This document shows, piece by piece, positions 1-8,169 of a stretch of 57,579 nt of DNA (the stretch's first letter is position 1; each line of letters begins with the position of its first letter). Made by a program: the position numbers and the translations under genes. The notes beneath the pieces are model-generated. The model saw only the letters and a list, made by a program, of their open reading frames with translations. It had not been told where the DNA came from and made no database searches. The stretch comes from an uncultured Saprospiraceae bacterium (GTDB lineage Bacteria > Bacteroidota > Bacteroidia > Chitinophagales > Saprospiraceae), in NCBI GenBank assembly GCA_937959115.1, contig CALGAW010000065.1, positions 1 through 57,579 on the forward strand, written 5' to 3'.

Positions 1-1
1 G

Positions 2-406
2 CTAAGTCTGATCTACCAATTCTGGATTCATACGCAGACGATTGATAAACTGCCTGCTTGGATCGAGTTCTTTTTTAATACACCTTCCCATCACCGTGTG
101 CACCATGCTTCTAATGTCGAGTATTTGGATAAAAACCATGGCGGAATACTGATCATTTGGGATCGGTTGTTCGGCACGTTCAAGGAGGAGCAGGACGATA
201 TTCCTGTTGTCTTTGGACTGGTTCAAGATATTGAAACGCACAACCCGGTACACATTGCTACGCATGAGTTTGTTAGTATATGGAAGGATGTCTGGTGGGC
301 GCCAACTTATCTGGATAAACTGAAGTATGTTTTTTATCCGCCAGGCTGGAGCCATGATGGTAGTAAACTCACGACGGAGGAGATGCGAGAGCAGGGTAAA
401 CAGTGA
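2..406 (+). CDS. Sterol desaturase / fatty acid hydroxylase family protein, C-terminal part
   Basis: The reading frame is open from the window edge to the stop at 404-406, so the 5' part of the gene lies outside. The visible 134 residues contain the histidine box HHRVHH (near residues 34-39), followed by YLDKNHGG and IIWDRLFGTF. These are typical of the last His cluster and tail of the membrane di-iron sterol desaturase/fatty acid hydroxylase superfamily. Members are integral membrane oxygenases acting on lipids or sterols; the substrate cannot be told from this fragment. The tail VWWAPTYLDKLKYVFYPPGW resembles bacterial members with an extra C-terminal region. An internal ATG at 98 is not the real start, because the His box lies before it or spans it. 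Family assignment is good; specific function is unknown. Confidence 0.85.
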   Translation, partial: LSLIYQFWIHTQTIDKLPAWIEFFFNTPSHHRVHHASNVEYLDKNHGGILIIWDRLFGTFKEEQDDIPVVFGLVQDIETHNPVHIATHEFVSIWKDVWWAPTYLDKLKYVFYPPGWSHDGSKLTTEEMREQGKQ

Positions 407-757
407 TCTCCAAATTGCTTACTTCTTAGGGAGCAAATTGTTTTCTCCGAGCTTGTTTTTTAGCATGGTTTACAATGGTTTGTATATTCCCTTCTGAATC
501 TTCTAACACAAAAAAAACGTATATTGGGATTTCTTCTTCAGCCATCCTTTTTGGAATAATATCGCTTCCAATTTATTGAGAGTTGCTCGTTCAGACCAAG
601 ATGTATAGGAATCAAGTATTTTGTATTGATGCAAAGCTTCTTAATTTATTGCTGATTCGTCATTAAGAAATGCGTTGCAATTTATGATGGAAAGTTGTAA
701 TTTGTTACGGAACCAATAAATATAAATGAAGTTCGTGTGTATCTTAAAATTAAGGAA
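407..757. other. Intergenic stretch with a possible broken gene remnant
   Basis: This 351-base gap has no intact gene on either strand. On the minus strand an ORF of 39 codons (545 down to 426) starts MAEEEIPIYVFFVLEDSEGN and ends KKQARRKQFAP. In a neighbouring frame just upstream, about 550-640, the translation contains WSERATLNKLEAILFQKGW. The two look protein-like and would join by one frameshift near a run of five A (about 550-556). This is inference; a remnant of a small lost gene is one reading, chance the other. Confidence 0.3.
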
Positions 758-2401
758 ATGAAAAAAATAGTTTATACTACGTTATGTATTTTGCTTTCAA
801 GTATTACATTTGCTCAAAATGAATCCAATTTTGCTGTAAATCAATTGATTGTAAAGTTTAAATCCAATTCAAGCTATGATTTTAAAAACTGCATATCTAA
901 ACAAAGGTTTGAACATAATGGGTTAGATTTATTGAATAATAAGCATAACATTCATACGATTGTTCGTACTGGAAACAAGAAGAAACAAGATACTTACCTC
1001 CTAGAATTTAAATCAAAAAAGGACATCAATCAACTAATCCAGGAATATCAAAATACTGAATTGTTTGAATATGTAGAGCCCAATTTTATCGGAAAAGGTG
1101 GCGGTCAAAAAGGTCTTTTTAAAACAACGCCAAACGATCTTCATTTTTCAAGACAATATGGACTGGATAATGATGGTTCATTTACGTTATCACCTGCTGT
1201 TGTTGACGCTGACATTGATATGGATCTTGGATGGGATTTAGAACAAGGAGATCAATCCATTATTGTAGCAGTGTTAGATGCCGGAGTAAAGTTGGACCAC
1301 CCTGAATTTAGTAACCGAATTTGGGTCAATTCTAGTGAAACATTAAACAGTGTTGATGATGATAATAATGGATATGTTGACGATAACAGAGGTTGGGATT
1401 TTGTCAATAATGATAACATCGCTACTGATGATCATGGTCATGGGACGAATGTTGCAGGGATAATTGGAGCCAATGCAAACAACAATATTGGCTATGCTGG
1501 AGTTGATTGGAACTGTAAATTGATGATTTGCAAAATTCTAAATCAAAACAATATCGGTTATTATTCTTGGTGGTCTGATGCCATTTATTATGCTGTTGAT
1601 AATGGCGCAAATGTGCTTAATATGTCAGTTGGGGGAACTGGTTTTTCAAATCTATTGAAGGATGCAATTGATTATGCTTATAACAATAACGTCACTGTAG
1701 TAGCTTGTATGATGAATGAGGATAATAATGTAACCTATTACCCCGCAGGTTTTGTAAATACGATTGCTGTAGGTTCTACAGATGCAAATGACCAACGTTC
1801 CTCTCCGTTTTTTTGGAACAATAACAGTGGAAGTAATTATGGAAATCACATCGATGTAGTTGCTCCTGGGAATTATGTTTATGGTTTAAATTATCTATCA
1901 AATACGGACTATAGTTATTATTGGGGAGGAACTTCTCAAGCAACACCTCTTGTTGCTGGGTTAAGTGCTTTGTTGTTGGCTCAAGATCTAAATAGAACAC
2001 CAAATGACATTAGAACAATTATTCGATCCACTTCTGAGGATCAAGTAGGCAATGCTTCAGAAGATATTATGGGATTCGATTTCTATTATGGTCACGGTAG
2101 AATAAACGCCTACCAAGCATTGCTGCTAGGCATTACAAATACCGAAGAACTAGATGTGAATAATGAGCAGGTATCCATCTTTCCAAATCCATCATCTACC
2201 TTTTTATTTGTAGAAAGCGAGATGGACTTCAATGAAGTAAGTATTTTGAATATGCTAGGTATTGAGTTGTTAAAGAAGGTGCACCAACATTCAGAAGTCA
2301 TGCAGATTGATATCTCCAATTTACCAAAAGGGCACTACATCATAAATGTGATGGATCAAGATGGGAAAGTGATTAGCACTGAAAAGTTAATCAAAAAATA
2401 A
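758..2401 (+). CDS. Secreted subtilisin-like serine protease (S8) with T9SS C-terminal sorting domain
   Basis: A 547-residue secreted peptidase. The ATG at 758 is preferred over the in-frame GTG at 737 because it begins a normal signal peptide (MKKIVYTTLCILL...TFAQ) and has AAGGA just upstream. A prodomain-like region covers about residues 20-115. The catalytic triad is readable: Asp174 in VLDAG, His228 in HGTNVAG and Ser393 in GGTSQATPLVAG. Asp-rich stretches (DDDNNGYVDDN) may bind calcium. The last 75 or so residues (VSIFPNPSS... to KLIKK) match a type A T9SS sorting domain, so the enzyme should cross the outer membrane through that system and be surface-bound or released. It stands alone between other + strand genes. 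Substrate is unknown; family and export route are secure. Confidence 0.93.
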   Translation: MKKIVYTTLCILLSSITFAQNESNFAVNQLIVKFKSNSSYDFKNCISKQRFEHNGLDLLNNKHNIHTIVRTGNKKKQDTYLLEFKSKKDINQLIQEYQNTELFEYVEPNFIGKGGGQKGLFKTTPNDLHFSRQYGLDNDGSFTLSPAVVDADIDMDLGWDLEQGDQSIIVAVLDAGVKLDHPEFSNRIWVNSSETLNSVDDDNNGYVDDNRGWDFVNNDNIATDDHGHGTNVAGIIGANANNNIGYAGVDWNCKLMICKILNQNNIGYYSWWSDAIYYAVDNGANVLNMSVGGTGFSNLLKDAIDYAYNNNVTVVACMMNEDNNVTYYPAGFVNTIAVGSTDANDQRSSPFFWNNNSGSNYGNHIDVVAPGNYVYGLNYLSNTDYSYYWGGTSQATPLVAGLSALLLAQDLNRTPNDIRTIIRSTSEDQVGNASEDIMGFDFYYGHGRINAYQALLLGITNTEELDVNNEQVSIFPNPSSTFLFVESEMDFNEVSILNMLGIELLKKVHQHSEVMQIDISNLPKGHYIINVMDQDGKVISTEKLIKK

Positions 2402-2560
2402 CTCTTTCTATTTGAATGAGGATGGAACATTGAACGTGAAGACGTTGATACTGAGAAAGGGATTTATATCATCAAATGCCAACATCTCGAAAGAATAATT
2501 GCCCACTCCCTATATAATAGTTGAATTGAATTCAATACCTTGCATTCAATTTCAAAAACA

Positions 2561-3691
2561 ATGATCAGATCAATAGCACTCAGTTTATTAGCCACCCTCA
2601 TCTTCTGCCTAGTCAGCTGCAAATCAGAACAACCGACAACAGCCGTCGACACAAGTCCCTCGAGCACCAAGTACGCAGCAAACTTTAGCCTTCAAAAGAA
2701 AAATGGGTACACTGTCTTAACCGTCAAGCAGCCGTACAAAAACGCCGAAGCCAGCCTACAGTACATCGCTTATCCGAAAGGCAGTGCAAAACCAGAAGGA
2801 TATGAGCATGCAACATTCATAGCCACCCCCGTCCAATCCATCGCCTGCTTGTCGACAACACACGTAGGAATGCTCGACTTTGTAGATGCTACAGATAAAC
2901 TGTCAGCAATGTCAGGGACGAAGTTTGTAAACAATAAAAAGGTAATCAAGAACATCGAATCAGGAATGATAAAAGAACTCGGATCAAGCGAAAATCTAGA
3001 TTATGAACTACTACTAAAACTGAAACCAGAAATCATCCTCACCTATAGCTTAGGAGCAGATAACAATAGCAAGAAGATGAAAGAACTTGGCCTCAAGCCA
3101 GTCGTCATTGCTGAGTACCTAGACAACAGCCCAATGGGAAGAGCCGAATGGGTGAAATTCCTAGCTGTTTTACTAGGAAAAGAAGCCGTGACACTCAAGC
3201 GATTTGCTTCCATAGAACAAGATTACCTAAAAACAATGAAACTGGTACAAGACTTACCCAAACCAACCGTTTTTACTGGTTTAGGCTACGAAGGCAACTG
3301 GCACGTACCTGAAGGCGATAGCTATGTTGCAAAAAGTATTTCAGATGCAGGTGGCGATTATCAATGGAAAGACAAACGAGGCAATGGTAGCCTTGTACTT
3401 GATTTTGAAGCGGTGCTAAGCAAGGCGCAACAAGCGAGTGCATGGATCAATCTGGGAATGGTCAACTCCAAGGCAGATATCTTAGCAGTTGATGACCGAT
3501 ATGGGCAGTTTGCCGCGTTCAAACAAGGACGGATATTTAATGGGAATGCTAGGATCTCTGCAGGGAATGGATATGATATCTATGAATCTGCAGTGGTGTT
3601 TCCAAACATTGTATTGAAGGATTTGATTACGATTTTTCATCCTGGTGTCTTGCCAGATCATACGCTTTACTACTATAAACAGTTGAATTGA
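2561..3691 (+). CDS. Periplasmic metal-chelate/cobalamin-type binding lipoprotein (FecB/BtuF family)
   Basis: A 376-residue substrate-binding protein of an ABC importer. The ATG at 2561 gives a lipoprotein signal (MIRSIALSLLATLIFCLVSC) with a lipobox LVSC; the TTG at 2540 would only add seven residues. The body has the helical-backbone metal-receptor layout: IACLSTTHVGMLDFVDATDK at the start of lobe 1, NLDYELLLKLKPEIILTYS in the central part, and a C-terminal lobe with GRIFNGNARIS. Families of this fold bind ferric siderophores, haem or vitamin B12; the ligand cannot be chosen from sequence. Its stop overlaps the TTG start of the permease gene by four bases, so the two are translationally coupled. 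No TonB-dependent receptor or ATPase is adjacent. Confidence 0.87.
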   Translation: MIRSIALSLLATLIFCLVSCKSEQPTTAVDTSPSSTKYAANFSLQKKNGYTVLTVKQPYKNAEASLQYIAYPKGSAKPEGYEHATFIATPVQSIACLSTTHVGMLDFVDATDKLSAMSGTKFVNNKKVIKNIESGMIKELGSSENLDYELLLKLKPEIILTYSLGADNNSKKMKELGLKPVVIAEYLDNSPMGRAEWVKFLAVLLGKEAVTLKRFASIEQDYLKTMKLVQDLPKPTVFTGLGYEGNWHVPEGDSYVAKSISDAGGDYQWKDKRGNGSLVLDFEAVLSKAQQASAWINLGMVNSKADILAVDDRYGQFAAFKQGRIFNGNARISAGNGYDIYESAVVFPNIVLKDLITIFHPGVLPDHTLYYYKQLN

Positions 3692-4713
3692 GCCAGCATC
3701 GAACCAAAATAGGATGGATTATCGGTCTAGCAGGATTAGCTCTATTGCTGTTTTTGCTAAGTTTAGCCATTGGCTCGGTTTCCATACCCTTTAAAGGCTT
3801 ATTGCAATCAATTAGCGGAACTGCTGAAAATGAAACTTGGTCGACTATTCTCTGGAACATTCGTTGGCCGCGAGCAATCACAGCGTTGCTAGCAGGTATT
3901 GCATTGTCCTTGAGTGGGTTGATGATGCAGACCTTATTTCGTAATCCGATTGCAGGCCCATTTGTGCTAGGAATCAGTTCAGGCGCTAGTCTAGGTGCAG
4001 CATTGCTGATAATGAGTTCTGGGATATTCGGGGTGTCTGCGGTCTTAAATCCGTTTAGCAGTTGGCATTTAGCGATTTCGGCGTTGCTTGGTGCGTTGTT
4101 GGTGTTGCTACTGGTATTAGCGGCCTCTTTTCGGGTGAGAGATATCGCTACGCTGTTGATTATTGGATTGATGGTAGGCAGCACAACTGGTGCGCTGGTG
4201 ACGATTTTGCAATATTATTCTGATCAAGAATCCCTAAAACGGTTTGTGCTTTGGAGCTTTGGTAACCTAGGAGCGGTGACCAATAGCGAATTGAAGATTT
4301 TGGCAGGAGTTGTGCTCGCTGGGGTGGTGTGGACATTGAGTTTGACCAAGGCATTGAATGGACTTATGATCGGTGAGGAATATGCCCGTAGTCTTGGGTT
4401 GAATGTGCAGTCTGCCCGATTGCAGTTAATCGGCGCTACGGCTTTGATGACGGGTACGTTAACGGCATTCTGTGGGCCAATTGCTTTTGTTGGGATCGCG
4501 GTCCCTCACTTAACGCGAATGGCCTTTAAGACACAACATCATTTGTTGCTTGTTCCTGCATGTGTTGTAGTCGGTTCTTCTGTGATGCTGTTTTGTGATT
4601 TGGTGACTCGTCTACCATTTACAGAATCCCAGTTACCGATTAACGCAGTGACTTCGCTGATGGGAGCTCCGCTTGTGATTTGGATTGTGCTGAGACGGAA
4701 GCGAATCGGATAG
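3688..4713 (+). CDS. FecCD-family ABC transporter permease
   Basis: A 341-residue integral membrane protein with about ten hydrophobic segments and the FecCD/BtuC signatures RWPRAITALLAGIALSLSG, FRNPIAGPFVLGISSGASLG and, near the C-terminus, GPIAFVGIAVPHLTR followed by LPFTESQLPINAVTSLMGAP. It forms the channel of a metal-chelate or cobalamin importer together with the upstream lipoprotein. The start is TTG at 3688, inside the TTGA overlap with the previous stop; this keeps the usual family length. The next gene is convergent, so the ATP-binding subunit expected in such operons is not here and must be elsewhere, shared with another system, or lost. Confidence 0.9.
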   Translation: MSQHRTKIGWIIGLAGLALLLFLLSLAIGSVSIPFKGLLQSISGTAENETWSTILWNIRWPRAITALLAGIALSLSGLMMQTLFRNPIAGPFVLGISSGASLGAALLIMSSGIFGVSAVLNPFSSWHLAISALLGALLVLLLVLAASFRVRDIATLLIIGLMVGSTTGALVTILQYYSDQESLKRFVLWSFGNLGAVTNSELKILAGVVLAGVVWTLSLTKALNGLMIGEEYARSLGLNVQSARLQLIGATALMTGTLTAFCGPIAFVGIAVPHLTRMAFKTQHHLLLVPACVVVGSSVMLFCDLVTRLPFTESQLPINAVTSLMGAPLVIWIVLRRKRIG

Positions 4714-4948
4714 AATTTGTTGAATTTCTTTTGAAGTTTAGATAATCTATATAGAACAGATTAAAGGGATAAGATTAACCAATTCCTTTTGAAATCAGTC
4801 GTATTCCATTATTAATCAGTTATTTCTTTCTTTTGTTCATCTCCACTTGGCAAAAAAAAACGAACTGGTCGACTCCGTCATAAAAAAAACAAGTGAGCCG
4901 GCCTAGGCACTCCATTCGATCATTACAATTCGGCCTAAGTTCTAACAA

Positions 4949-5803
4949 CTATGAACGTTTCCTACTCGACGTTACCGGAACAAATTCCAACCTAGAGATA
5001 GGAGGGATGATCTTCTTTTCTTCAGCTACTTGATACAACTTTTGTACCGCCTCTTTTCCTTTTAAACCAAGGTCACTCGTAAAAGAATTGACGTAAAGAC
5101 CTATGTGTTTTAAGATGACAGCATCATCCATTTCTTGAGCAAACATTCTGACATATTCAAGTGTTTCATTTTGATTTTCAAAGGCGTATTCTACACTTCT
5201 TTTTATGACTCTATCAACCATTTGTTTTGTAGAGGTCGATAGTTGTTTGTCGATAACAATGCCTCCCAATGGAATTGGAAGATTATACTTCTCTTCCCAA
5301 TATTCGCCTAAGTCAATCAGTTTTACCAATCCTTTTTCTTCGTAAGTGAATCGATTTTCATGAATAATTACGCCTGCATCCGCTTTTCCTTGAAGAATCA
5401 TATCTTCTATTTTTGAAAAAATAACCTCTTCCTTCTCCGCAACTTTTGGAAAAGCTAAATTAAATAAGAAATTTGCTGTGGTAAATTTTCCAGGAATTAG
5501 GACATTACAATTCGCTATTTCTGACAAGGCAATATTCCTTTTTGCAATTAGCAACGGACCACAATTATTACCTAATGCACTACCTGTGTTTAATAAGTCA
5601 TATTTGTCTGTAAGATAGGCCAGTGCATGGTAACTTAATTTTGTAATGGGCAATTCTGCTCTAAATGCAAGGCTATTTAATTGCTCAACATCCTTCATGA
5701 GGACTTCAAAATTAATCCCTTCCGTATCTATTTTATTATGCAATAGCGCATAGAAAATAAACGTGTCATTTGGACAAGGAGAAATACCAATTTTCAGTTT
5801 CAT
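4949..5803 (-). CDS. mqnD: 1,4-dihydroxy-6-naphthoate synthase (menaquinone, futalosine pathway)
   Basis: A 284-residue protein that opens with KIGISPCPNDTFIFYALLHN, the hallmark of MqnD, and continues with AELPITKLSYHALAYL and a GSALGNNCGPLLIA segment. MqnD cleaves cyclic dehypoxanthine futalosine to give 1,4-dihydroxy-6-naphthoate, a late soluble step in futalosine-route menaquinone synthesis. It has the periplasmic-binding-protein type II fold but no signal peptide, so it is cytoplasmic. Length fits the family. It is a single gene here: mqnA, mqnB, mqnC and mqnE are not in the window. It is divergent from the pseudouridine synthase gene, with 58 bases between the start codons that must hold both promoters. 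Confidence 0.93.
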   Translation of the reverse strand: MKLKIGISPCPNDTFIFYALLHNKIDTEGINFEVLMKDVEQLNSLAFRAELPITKLSYHALAYLTDKYDLLNTGSALGNNCGPLLIAKRNIALSEIANCNVLIPGKFTTANFLFNLAFPKVAEKEEVIFSKIEDMILQGKADAGVIIHENRFTYEEKGLVKLIDLGEYWEEKYNLPIPLGGIVIDKQLSTSTKQMVDRVIKRSVEYAFENQNETLEYVRMFAQEMDDAVILKHIGLYVNSFTSDLGLKGKEAVQKLYQVAEEKKIIPPISRLEFVPVTSSRKRS

Positions 5804-5837
5804 ATTAATATTCCATTCGTTATTTGAAATTAACTTC

Positions 5838-5845
5838 TATTTTTG
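5838..5845 (+). promoter_or_regulatory. Putative Bacteroidota -7 promoter box for the pseudouridine synthase gene
   Basis: TATTTTTG matches the Bacteroidota -7 consensus TAnnTTTG and lies 16 bases before the ATG at 5862. No good -33 TTG at the usual 19-20-base distance was seen, so confidence is limited. Confidence 0.4.
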
Positions 5846-5861
5846 TTGTCAAATCATAAGA

Positions 5862-6584
5862 ATGTCAACAAAAATGGAAATATCAGATCTTCAAGTAATT
5901 TATGAAGACAATCATATTATAGCTGTAAACAAACCAGTCGGCTGGTTGGTTCACGAAGATAAGACAGGAGATGTCCCACTAGCTGAATTTGTAAAGCAAT
6001 ATATAAAAATTAAATACAAGAAACCAGGTAAAGTTTTCTTAGGCGTTATTCACAGAATTGACCGACCTGTTTCTGGTATCGTTCTGTTTGCTAGAACAAG
6101 CAAGGCATTAACTCGCATGACAAAACTCTTTCGAGAAAATGCAGTAAAAAAAATGTACTGGGCGGTGACGGGTGAAACACCTGAAGAACTAGAAGGGACC
6201 TTGGTGCATTGGCTTCGAAAAAATCCTGAAAATAATAAAACAGAAGCCTATGATAATGAACGAAAAAGCCCTAGAGGGGCCAAAAAATCTCAATTGACTT
6301 ACGCCTTAAGAGCAACCTTTGCCAAAAATTACTTGCTAGAGGTGCGTCCAGTCAGCGGCCGTTCCCACCAAATTAGAGTGCAGTTAGCTAAAATGAAATG
6401 CCCTATCCGTTCTGATGTCAAATATGGCTATAAAGGCAGTTTGCACAACGATGGTGGCATTTATCTCCACGCTAGAGGAGTTTCCTTTATACATCCTATT
6501 AAGAACGAACCTCTAGAAATCTGGGCAAAACCTCCAAATGAACAAATCTGGAACGAATTTAAAGGAATAGAAAGCAGATTTTAA
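5862..6584 (+). CDS. RluA-family 23S rRNA/tRNA pseudouridine synthase
   Basis: A 240-residue pseudouridine synthase. The start is ATG 5862 (MSTKMEISDLQVIYEDNH); the frame is open back to 5763, but that part would encode a hydrophobic tail overlapping mqnD and is not credible. The catalytic motif HRIDRPVSGIVLFART (about residues 66-81) contains the nucleophilic Asp. RPVSGRSHQIRVQLA and a C-terminal YLHARGVSFIHP complete the RluA fold. The N-terminal S4 RNA-binding domain of RluC/RluD is absent, as in short RluA-like members. It isomerises uridines in structured RNA; the exact target position cannot be inferred. It is followed after 30 bases by an MmcQ/YjbR gene in the same direction. Confidence 0.9.
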   Translation: MSTKMEISDLQVIYEDNHIIAVNKPVGWLVHEDKTGDVPLAEFVKQYIKIKYKKPGKVFLGVIHRIDRPVSGIVLFARTSKALTRMTKLFRENAVKKMYWAVTGETPEELEGTLVHWLRKNPENNKTEAYDNERKSPRGAKKSQLTYALRATFAKNYLLEVRPVSGRSHQIRVQLAKMKCPIRSDVKYGYKGSLHNDGGIYLHARGVSFIHPIKNEPLEIWAKPPNEQIWNEFKGIESRF

Positions 6585-6614
6585 TGTTTAATTGTCAACT
6601 ATTAATTGTTGTGG

Positions 6615-6971
6615 ATGCATATCGAAAACTTTAGAATTTATTGTTTGAAAAAACCTGGAACGACGGAGGATTTTCCCTTTGATGAAACAACGTTAGTATT
6701 TAAGGTAATGGGCAAAATGTATTCGTTAACGAATTTAAATAGGGAAGGTTTTAAGGTAAATTTGAAGTGCGATCCTGTGTATGCACTTGAGCTGAGAGAG
6801 CAGTACGAAGAAGTGGCTCCAGGCTATCATATGAGTAAGAAACACTGGAATACAGTTGATTTTGAAGGAAGTTTAGATGTAAAATTGCTTTGTAAATTGA
6901 TCGATCATTCCTATGATATGGTAGTGAAAGGGTTGAAGAAATCGGATCGCGAATTTTTAAAGCAACTCTAA
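6615..6971 (+). CDS. MmcQ/YjbR family protein
   Basis: A 118-residue small protein of the MmcQ/YjbR family (double-wing, CyaY-like fold). Seen in the sequence: CLKKPGTTEDFPFDETTLVF, then VMGKMYSLTNLN, then PGYHMSKKHWNTVDFEG and a C-terminal helix pair ending VKGLKKSDREFLKQL. ATG 6615 is chosen over TTG 6606. The family is widespread, with DNA-binding proposed from structure but no firm biochemical role. Its TAA overlaps the ATG of the next gene by one base (TAATG), so the two are coupled. Confidence 0.85.
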   Translation: MHIENFRIYCLKKPGTTEDFPFDETTLVFKVMGKMYSLTNLNREGFKVNLKCDPVYALELREQYEEVAPGYHMSKKHWNTVDFEGSLDVKLLCKLIDHSYDMVVKGLKKSDREFLKQL

Positions 6972-7999
6972 TGAAGATAATCGTTGTTGGCCAAGGGATT
7001 GCGGGAACGTTGATTACCCACTTTTTACTAGAACAGCACCAAGAAGTAGTGGTCATCGATCCCGGTAAACCCATCAATGCTTCTAAAGTGGCGGCAGGAA
7101 TCATCAATCCAATCACCGGCAGACGCTTTGTGAAGAGCTGGCGAGTAGACGAGTTTATGCGGTTTGCCAAACCAATGTATCGAAGGATAGAACAACTCCT
7201 TTCCGTAGATCTCTATCACGAATTCAATTTAATCCGAGCCTTAAACAACAATAAACAGGAAACGGAATGGCTGCTTCGCGGAACCTATCCCGGTTATGAA
7301 CAGTTTATGCTTGATAAGGCAGAACTCGGACCGTACACAAGTTTCGTTCAACCTGCCTATGCTTGGGCCGAATTGAAGGGAAGCGCTCAAGTAGATTTCA
7401 AAAAACTAGTGACTGGTTACCGTCAATTATTGAAAGAAAAGGGCAATCTAATCGAAGAACAACTTGACCACAGTCAGTTAGATTTAACAGGAGAATCCAT
7501 TCACTACAAAGGAGTTACAGCTGACCGTATTGTGTTCTGCGAAGGCTATGAAAGCAGAAATAATCCGCTATTCAGTGATCTTCCGCACCAGCCAGCAAAA
7601 GGCGACGCGCTACTCATCGGTATTCCTGGATTACGCGTTAACAAGATGCTAAAATCAAAGACATTTCTGGTGCCAGCAGGTAAAGAACTGTTTTGGGTCG
7701 GCTCTAATTATGAATGGGATTTTACAGATGATTTGCCTAGCCCCACTCGAAAACAGCAGCTACTTGAAACACTCTCCGCTACATTAACAGTTGACTTTGA
7801 AGTCCAAGCGCATCTTGCTGCTATACGCCCTGTTTTTAAAGACAGAAGGCCAAAGGTGGGGCCGCACAAGCACTACAAGCAAGTATATCTGTTCAACGGC
7901 CTTGGAACTAAGGGTGCATCGCTAGCACCTTTTTGGGCAAATCATCTGGTGAGCCATCTGGTTGAAGGAACATTGCTTGATGCCGACGTTGGCTTTTAA
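6971..7999 (+). CDS. FAD-dependent oxidoreductase of the D-amino acid oxidase (DAO) superfamily
   Basis: A 342-residue flavoprotein. The N-terminus MKIIVVGQGIAGTLITHFLL is a Rossmann FAD-binding beta-alpha-beta with GxGxxG, followed by an acidic residue at VVVIDPG and the SKVAAGIINPITGRRF segment common in DAO-type enzymes. The C-terminal AAIRPVFKDRRPKVGPH and NGLGTKGASLAPFWA segments match the second FAD-contacting region. It probably oxidises a C-N or similar bond of an amine or amino acid; the substrate is unknown. No signal peptide, so cytoplasmic. Translationally coupled to the MmcQ-like gene by a one-base overlap, which suggests a shared role, perhaps through an RNA or small-molecule modification, but this is inference. 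Confidence 0.82.
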   Translation: MKIIVVGQGIAGTLITHFLLEQHQEVVVIDPGKPINASKVAAGIINPITGRRFVKSWRVDEFMRFAKPMYRRIEQLLSVDLYHEFNLIRALNNNKQETEWLLRGTYPGYEQFMLDKAELGPYTSFVQPAYAWAELKGSAQVDFKKLVTGYRQLLKEKGNLIEEQLDHSQLDLTGESIHYKGVTADRIVFCEGYESRNNPLFSDLPHQPAKGDALLIGIPGLRVNKMLKSKTFLVPAGKELFWVGSNYEWDFTDDLPSPTRKQQLLETLSATLTVDFEVQAHLAAIRPVFKDRRPKVGPHKHYKQVYLFNGLGTKGASLAPFWANHLVSHLVEGTLLDADVGF

Positions 8000-8169
8000 C
8001 ACAGACAAACCCAAAGAACCACCCCTCAAACAAAAGAAAGCGCTCACCTAACGGAAAAGCACTTTCAATTCGCACACTGTTTGATTTTAGAAATGGTAAT
8101 GATATTAAAAAAAATATCGGTGTGCGCTATCTAACTGTCATAGAGTTTTCTGTATAAAATTGTTTTTTG

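Noticed and set aside
4899-4945. Direct repeat CGGCCTA twice near the permease end, possibly a terminator or attachment site
   Set aside because: Only seven bases, no stable hairpin with T run and no mobile gene nearby.
5763-5861. Longer start for the pseudouridine synthase
   Set aside because: The added residues are hydrophobic, overlap mqnD and lie upstream of the likely promoter.
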